The notes beneath the pieces are model-generated. The model did not search any database, had not been told where the DNA came from, and saw only the letters and a program-made list of their open reading frames with translations. Shown here in pieces: positions 4,541 to 8,388 of a stretch of 8,388 bases of DNA; the first letter of the stretch is position 1; each line of letters opens with the position of its first letter. A program made the position numbers and the translations under genes. Origin of the DNA: Fimenecus sp963624605 (GTDB taxonomy: Bacteria > Bacillota > Clostridia > Oscillospirales > Acutalibacteraceae); NCBI GenBank assembly GCA_963624605.1, contig CAVFQD010000070.1, forward strand, positions 1-8,388, in the 5' to 3' direction.

Positions 4541-5437
4541 ATGGGCGAATATTACCGCACTTTCAACGATGAAACGGCGGAAATGTTTTCACAAAAAGTG
4601 TATAAGCTGTCGCTTGACGGCGGTATGACCTGCCCCAACCGTGACGGAACGGTTGGCACGGGCGGCTGTATTTTCTGCTCGGCAGGCGGAAGCGGAGACT
4701 TTTCCGAAAAGCGGTGCGATAGCATTGACCTGCAAATAGAGAAGGCTAAAAATCAGGTCTCAAAAAAATTCAAGGGCGATAAATACATAGCGTATTTCCA
4801 AAGCTACACAAACACATATGCCGATATAAATTACCTCGAAAGCGTATTTTATCCCGCAATAAACAATCCCGATATTGTCGCTGTGTCAATAGGGACACGC
4901 CCCGACTGTCTCGGGAAACATGTGCTCGCCCTGCTCGGACGCCTCAACAAAATAAAGCCCGTGTATGTCGAGCTCGGACTTCAAACCTCGAATGAGCAGA
5001 CGGCTCGGCTCATAAACCGAGGTTACACGCTTGATGTGTTTGACAACGCCATGACGAACCTCAAAGCAACGGGCGTGAAAACCGTCGTTCACATAATTTT
5101 AGGCTTGCCGCACGAGACAAAGGAAGATATGGCGCGCTCGGTAAGGTATGTTGTGAACAGCGGCGCGGACGGAATAAAGCTACAGCTTTTGCATGTGCTC
5201 AAAGGCACCGAGCTTGAAAGGATGTACCTAAACGGCGAATTTGAAACCTTCAACCTTAACGACTATGTCAACACCGTGTGCGATATGATAGCCCTTGTGC
5301 CGAAAAGCGTTACAATCCACCGCATAACGGGGGACGCGCCGAAAAAACTGCTTGTTTCTCCGACGTGGTCGGCGGACAAAAAAAGAGTCCTCAACGCCAT
5401 AAGCCGAGAACTCAAAAGAAGAAAAGAAAATATATAA
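4541..5437 (+). CDS. TIGR01212 family radical SAM protein (YhcC-like)
   Basis: A 298-aa cytoplasmic radical S-adenosylmethionine enzyme. The [4Fe-4S] cysteines follow the family's long spacing: Cys31 in GGMTCPNRDG, then Cys43 and Cys46 in GGCIFC (C-x11-C-x2-C), rather than the usual C-x3-C-x2-C. Further family marks are AYFQSYTNTYA (84-94), SIGTRPDCL (116-124), ELGLQTSNEQTARLINRG (144-161), the GxIxGLP-like HIILGLPHET (184-193) and the C-terminal IHRITGD...LLVSPTWSADK region. The substrate and reaction of this family are not established to my knowledge. GGGTGA precedes the ATG by 4 nt. The gene appears monocistronic: its own promoter lies upstream and a strong terminator follows 14 nt after the stop. 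Confidence 0.93.
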   Translation: MGEYYRTFNDETAEMFSQKVYKLSLDGGMTCPNRDGTVGTGGCIFCSAGGSGDFSEKRCDSIDLQIEKAKNQVSKKFKGDKYIAYFQSYTNTYADINYLESVFYPAINNPDIVAVSIGTRPDCLGKHVLALLGRLNKIKPVYVELGLQTSNEQTARLINRGYTLDVFDNAMTNLKATGVKTVVHIILGLPHETKEDMARSVRYVVNSGADGIKLQLLHVLKGTELERMYLNGEFETFNLNDYVNTVCDMIALVPKSVTIHRITGDAPKKLLVSPTWSADKKRVLNAISRELKRRKENI

Positions 5438-5451
5438 AAGCAGACACAAAA

Positions 5452-5488
5452 AGACGGAAGCTGAGTGTTCAGCCTCCGTCTGTTTTTT
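5452..5488. terminator. Bidirectional intrinsic terminator between convergent genes
   Basis: The stem AGACGGA-GCTGA (5452-5464, one A/C mismatch) pairs with TCAGC-TCCGTCT (5469-5481) around a GTGT loop. GTTTTTT follows on the plus strand, terminating the radical SAM transcript. On the minus strand the same stem is followed by TTTTTGTG, terminating the cell-wall gene whose stop lies 8 nt from the stem. Confidence 0.92.
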
Positions 5489-5489
5489 A

Positions 5490-6749
5490 TTAAAGAACGT
5501 AAATTATAACATCTCTTGAACCCCACTGCTTGCACTGTGCGGTCGAGTTCATAAACAAGTCCACCGTAAATTTGCCCTTTTTGACAAATCCGCCAGTATC
5601 TGCAGCTATGCAATAGCCGTAAACTATGCCGTCGGTCGATACGATGTACAATTCCGTACCGTACGGGAACTGATTGGGGTCAACTGCGATATAACCGGGC
5701 TTTACGGTTCTGCCGCTTGCGGTCTTAGCGCCTGCCGAAGCCGAATAAGCCGCCGCCTTACCCGTTACAATTTTTTTGTATGAGGTCGGAACTCCGTTTT
5801 CAAGCGTAAGGCTTGACGGAGGAGTGAGCTCGGAAATGGGCGCTCCGCCGTTTTTGAGAGCAGCCACGGTAACAGCGGGCTTCTCCTTTGTGCCGACCGT
5901 CTTTATCTGCGGTACCGCTTCTTTTGTAACGGTCTCGCTTACAACGCTTGACGAAGCGAGCTGACCGTCAACTATTTTATCCGAATAAACAACTGTCTTT
6001 GAGCCGTTTGAGCCCTTCTGAGTAACCTTGGTCGTTCCGAGATAAAGCTCATCCGAGTTTACGGTCTGTGTGGAATAAGCGATAGCTTCCTGCGCCGTTC
6101 TCTCAACATATTGCACACGGTAAACGGTAATCTGTATGCCGTCATAAAGAGCGGTGTCGGCAGCCGGCGAAGCCTCATCGTTTTCGCCGAGTGTAATTCC
6201 CGCCTCGGAAACTGCGTCTGCGACCGTTCCGTCACCGGTTTTCAGTTCAACCGTTGCCCCGTCTGCCGTAACGGATACGCTGTATGCAGTCTGAAGAACA
6301 ACATTCATTGAATTTTGAAGAACCGTTGTTTCGGGAAGATTTACAAGAATGTCCTCGCCGAGCGTTACGCCCTTTGCCGCAAGGAAGTCGGCAACAGTGC
6401 CTGCAAATTTTTCACTTGTAACATTTCCCTGAATATCTGTAAAAGTGAAGTCCGCCGAACGGTAGAGAACAATAACACTGTCCTGACCCACCGTAAAGCC
6501 GTCAAGATTGAGAACATCGTCGTTTGTTATGACGATACCCGCCTGATCGACTATGGACTGCGGATTCGATTTGAAAGTCGAAACTCTCGTGATTTCCGAG
6601 CCGTCATAAATGTCAACATTGTAGGTGCTCGGAGAGGCGGCAAAAGCAGTGCCCGCACACATAACCGCAAGAACGATTATAAGCGCCGTTACTCTCGAAA
6701 GAGTGTAACGCGTTGCGTTTGCGTAGCCTTTTAATTCAGTAATCATCAT
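5490..6749 (-). CDS. Secreted cell-wall protein with DUF348 repeats, G5 domain and C-terminal 3D domain (YabE/Rpf-like)
   Basis: A 419-aa exported protein predicted to act on peptidoglycan. Residues 1-37 form a signal peptide (Arg14/Arg19, hydrophobic 20-34, AFA before A38). Three ubiquitin-like DUF348 units follow at about 43-96, 101-151 and 156-210, each with a pattern like VADFLAAKGVTLGEDD. A G5 domain spans about 211-288 and a Pro/Ala linker about 289-325. The C-terminal 3D domain (330-419) has the three conserved aspartates Asp357 (AVDP), Asp384 (AADTGG) and Asp397 (VDLFM), and resembles the double-psi barrel of MltA-type lytic transglycosylases. The architecture matches the Firmicutes YabE/YocH group of putative muralytic enzymes. 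AAAGGAG precedes two adjacent ATGs (6749 and 6746); either may be used. A perfect consensus promoter lies 150 nt upstream. Domain calls are firm; enzymatic activity is inferred. Confidence 0.93.
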   Translation of the reverse strand: MMITELKGYANATRYTLSRVTALIIVLAVMCAGTAFAASPSTYNVDIYDGSEITRVSTFKSNPQSIVDQAGIVITNDDVLNLDGFTVGQDSVIVLYRSADFTFTDIQGNVTSEKFAGTVADFLAAKGVTLGEDILVNLPETTVLQNSMNVVLQTAYSVSVTADGATVELKTGDGTVADAVSEAGITLGENDEASPAADTALYDGIQITVYRVQYVERTAQEAIAYSTQTVNSDELYLGTTKVTQKGSNGSKTVVYSDKIVDGQLASSSVVSETVTKEAVPQIKTVGTKEKPAVTVAALKNGGAPISELTPPSSLTLENGVPTSYKKIVTGKAAAYSASAGAKTASGRTVKPGYIAVDPNQFPYGTELYIVSTDGIVYGYCIAADTGGFVKKGKFTVDLFMNSTAQCKQWGSRDVIIYVL

Positions 6750-6901
6750 TATGCTCCTTTAACTCATACCTCTTCGTTCGGAAAAAGATCCCGGAAAAGG
6801 CTGTTGGACGCCTTCGGATTTTCTGTAAATTTCGGCGTTTGTGCCGAGAGAAAAAGCGAATTTTTCAGCGCCTCTGTTATTCTCGCGTTTTGACTTTTGC
6901 C

Positions 6902-6930
6902 ATTATATTTACTCATTTGTGAATTGTCAA
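6902..6930 (-). promoter_or_regulatory. Perfect consensus sigma-A promoter for the 3D-domain gene
   Basis: The minus strand reads TTGACA (6930-6925), exactly 17 nt, then TATAAT (6907-6902). The start is predicted near 6895, giving a leader of about 146 nt before the 6749 ATG. I see only small hairpins in the leader (for example TCGGC/GCCGA and AAGGC/GCCTT) and no recognisable c-di-AMP (ydaO) or other riboswitch core. Such a strong promoter implies high or tightly repressed expression. Confidence 0.88.
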
Positions 6931-6948
6931 ATTTTTTGAAATGAGTTT

Positions 6949-6967
6949 TTTGTGCAAATTGCACAAA
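6949..6967. promoter_or_regulatory. Candidate operator: 19-bp dyad upstream of the 3D-gene promoter
   Basis: TTTGTGCAAATTGCACAAA has perfect 9-bp arms around a single central A. Its near edge is 18 bp upstream of the -35 hexamer, a position suited to an activator or a looping repressor. Close by are three direct copies of TGTCAAAT (6925-6932, 6974-6981, 6984-6991), the first being part of the -35. The regulator is unknown and none is encoded in the window. Confidence 0.5.
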
Positions 6968-7127
6968 GTGAAATGTCAAATTATGTCAAATCACGGTTTT
7001 TCGCCTTGAAAGACTTCAACTGATTAAAGCGTTTGCGGTGAATATTTGTGTAATTGTTAAAAATTTGCGATTTGTGGCGAACGCACACCCGTTTTTGGCT
7101 GAATTTTGCCCTCAAAACGCCCGTTTT

Positions 7128-7155
7128 TTGCCAAATATTCTATATATAGTATATT
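7128..7155 (+). promoter_or_regulatory. Candidate distal promoter of the pseudouridine synthase gene
   Basis: TTGCCA (7128-7133), 16-nt spacer, TATATT (7150-7155): five of six in each hexamer. If used, it gives a leader of about 200 nt that contains the hairpin at 7251-7274. In such AT-rich DNA chance matches are common. Confidence 0.4.
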
Positions 7156-7250
7156 AAACGGTGGTGATTTAATTCATTTTTTCAGGATATTTTTGAAAAA
7201 TAAGGGGATTTTTTCATTAAATCCACCTCTGAGGGTATAAAAAGCACCTA

Positions 7251-7283
7251 AATTCGCCCATTTTTATGGGAATTTGTTTTTTT
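7251..7283 (+). terminator. Terminator-like hairpin in the leader of the pseudouridine synthase gene
   Basis: aatt-(cg bulge)-cccat (7251-7261) pairs with atggg-aatt (7266-7274) around a TTTT loop, followed by a run of seven T (7277-7283). It lies between the two candidate promoters, so it could attenuate or insulate transcription from upstream. The stem is short and has a two-base bulge, so strength is uncertain. Confidence 0.4.
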
Positions 7284-7295
7284 CTGTAAATTTAA

Positions 7296-7324
7296 TAGAA
7301 ATACTATTGTATTTATGATAAAAT
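7296..7324 (+). promoter_or_regulatory. Candidate proximal promoter of the pseudouridine synthase gene
   Basis: TAGAAA (7296-7301, 4 of 6), 17-nt spacer, TAAAAT (7319-7324, 5 of 6). An overlapping TATGAT (7314-7319) is an alternative -10. Either would start about 30-35 nt before the ATG, keeping the AGAGG ribosome site in the leader. Confidence 0.45.
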
Positions 7325-7362
7325 GTTTTAGAAAAAACGAACGGTTTTAAGAGGTTAAAAAG

Positions 7363-8331
7363 ATGAAAAGTTTCACGATAAAGGGCAACGACAGCGACCA
7401 GCGGCTTGACAAATTCATTAAGAAAAGCGTGCCTAATCTGCCGCAGTCTTTAATGTATAAATACATCCGCACAAAGCGCATAAAGGTAAACTCAAAAAGG
7501 GCTGAAATTTCGACCAGACTTCAGGTTGGCGATGTTGTGGATATGTACATAAACGACGAGTTTTTTGCACCGTCCGAAAAGCATTATGATTTTATGAAAG
7601 CCTCAAAAAATCTTGACATCATATACGAGGACGAAAACATCCTTCTTCTGAACAAAAAGCAGGGCGTTCTCTGCCATCCCGACGATAAGGAATACATCGA
7701 CACTCTCATAGGCAGAGTGAAGAGATATTTATATGAAAAGGGCGAATACAACCCCGACGAGGAAAGCTCGTTTGTCCCGTCGCTTGTAAACAGAATTGAC
7801 AGAAACACAGGCGGAATTGTAATTGCGGCAAAAAATGCAGAGAGTCTGCGCATACTCAATGAAAAAATGAAGCTGCGTGAGCTTCACAAATATTATCTCT
7901 GCGTCACTGTCGGCACGCCCCGTGAAAGAAGCGCAATACTCGGAGGTTATCTTGTAAAGGATGAAAAGAGCAACACCGTTACGGTATCGAAAAAGCCGTC
8001 CGAGGGTGCAAAGAGCATAAAGACCAAATACAGGGTGCTCGACAGCATAGACGGCTTGAGTCTTGTTGAAATAGAGCTGCTCACGGGCAGGACGCATCAG
8101 ATAAGGGCGCATATGGCGTCGATAGGCTGTCCGCTTCTCGGCGACGGCAAATACGGCAAAAACCGTGACAACAAGAAATTCGGCGGCTACAAGAAGCAGA
8201 TGCTTTATTCCTACAAATTGAAATTTGATTTCAAGACCGACGCGGGTCGCCTCGGCTACCTCGACCAAAGAGTGTTTGAGGTTGAGGATGTGTGGTTCAA
8301 GGAGGAATTTTATACGGGAAAGCTTGTATGA
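7363..8331 (+). CDS. RluA-family RNA pseudouridine synthase with N-terminal S4 domain
   Basis: A 322-aa cytoplasmic enzyme that isomerises uridine to pseudouridine in RNA, most likely 23S rRNA. The N-terminal S4 RNA-binding domain spans about residues 12-64 (QRLDKFIKK...RIKVNSKRAEISTRLQVGDVV). The catalytic domain shows motif I IYEDENILLLNKKQGVLCHP (87-106), motif II VNRIDRNTGGIVIAAK (142-157, catalytic Asp146) and motif III LLTGRTHQIRAHMASIGCPLLGDGKYG. The usual His of the HRLD motif is Asn here, and the usual TSG is TGG; I believe this occurs in a clostridial RluA subgroup, so activity need not be lost. An insertion (about 107-136, KRYLYEKGEYNPDEES) separates motifs I and II. Start: ATG with AGAGG 8 nt upstream. 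The target site cannot be assigned from sequence alone. No clear terminator is seen in the 57 bases after the stop. Confidence 0.93.
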   Translation: MKSFTIKGNDSDQRLDKFIKKSVPNLPQSLMYKYIRTKRIKVNSKRAEISTRLQVGDVVDMYINDEFFAPSEKHYDFMKASKNLDIIYEDENILLLNKKQGVLCHPDDKEYIDTLIGRVKRYLYEKGEYNPDEESSFVPSLVNRIDRNTGGIVIAAKNAESLRILNEKMKLRELHKYYLCVTVGTPRERSAILGGYLVKDEKSNTVTVSKKPSEGAKSIKTKYRVLDSIDGLSLVEIELLTGRTHQIRAHMASIGCPLLGDGKYGKNRDNKKFGGYKKQMLYSYKLKFDFKTDAGRLGYLDQRVFEVEDVWFKEEFYTGKLV

Positions 8332-8388
8332 TTTTCTATACTATTATATATATAATAAAAAGCGAATAAAATTTAAGATATTTACGGC

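Larger units (their letters stand above)
6750..7362. other. 613-bp divergent intergenic region
   Basis: An AT-rich, non-coding stretch between two divergently transcribed genes. The left third holds the leader, promoter and dyad of the 3D-domain gene. The middle (about 6992-7127) shows only a near-duplicated motif, cccgtttttggc (7088-7099) and cccgttttttgcc (7120-7132), of unknown meaning. The right third holds two candidate promoters and a terminator-like hairpin ahead of the pseudouridine synthase gene. No RNA gene was recognised. Confidence 0.6.

Noticed and set aside
6750..6901. c-di-AMP (ydaO-type) riboswitch in the leader of the cell-wall gene, as often found upstream of such genes
   Set aside because: The leader of about 146 nt shows none of the conserved core segments I would expect; only short hairpins are visible.
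6764..6979. A minus-strand 71-codon frame just upstream of the 3D-domain gene, with an internal ATG at 6916 giving a plausible-looking 50-residue peptide
   Set aside because: The ATG at 6916 lies between the -35 and -10 of a perfect promoter, so it would be outside the transcript; there is no ribosome site and no other start within the predicted leader in that frame.
8342..8357. A perfect 16-bp A/T palindrome after the pseudouridine synthase gene
   Set aside because: It is made only of A and T, so it is weak as a terminator and easily arises by chance in this composition; the window ends too soon to judge.

Overview
The window looks like a chromosomal segment from a low-to-moderate GC Gram-positive anaerobe of the class Clostridia, probably a gut-type Ruminococcaceae/Oscillospiraceae relative. 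This is an inference. It rests on the strong AGGAGG-type ribosome binding sites, consensus sigma-A promoters, a lipoprotein solute-binding protein, a DUF348/G5/3D cell-wall protein, and a small basic protein plus palindromic GAGGGAG/CTCCCTC repeats of a style I associate with gut Firmicutes. No mobile-element transposase, phage gene, rRNA, tRNA or CRISPR array was seen.

Region by region. Bases 1-2200 (minus strand) hold a polar amino-acid ABC importer in the order binding protein, permease, ATPase. The ATPase is cut by the left edge. A 10-bp stem-loop separates binding protein from permease, and the permease and ATPase genes overlap by 38 nt. The most striking observation is that the binding protein appears to be circularly permuted: the segment that normally closes the C-terminus of the SBP_bac_3 fold sits directly behind the lipoprotein signal, and the protein ends at the hinge where that segment should begin. 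Bases 2220-3295 (minus) encode a GtrA-family membrane protein and, upstream of it, a YfbR-like HD phosphohydrolase. Bases 3344-3591 contain three related palindromic repeat units; the last one supplies the 3' end of a DUF559 endonuclease-like gene (3552-3950, minus). That gene is divergent from a small basic protein gene (4040-4309, plus), and the two promoters share their -35 bases. Bases 4342-4450 form a 109-bp foldback, MITE-like element.

Bases 4541-5437 (plus) encode a TIGR01212/YhcC-like radical SAM protein. It converges on a secreted DUF348-G5-3D cell-wall protein (5490-6749, minus), with a bidirectional terminator between them. The 613-bp divergent intergenic region that follows has a perfect consensus promoter and a 19-bp dyad on the side of the cell-wall gene, and two candidate promoters flanking a terminator-like hairpin on the side of a RluA-family pseudouridine synthase (7363-8331, plus).

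Functionally, this is mostly a housekeeping region (nutrient uptake, nucleotide/HD hydrolase, RNA modification, wall remodelling). The novelty lies in the permuted binding protein and in the structured repeats around the DUF559 gene.
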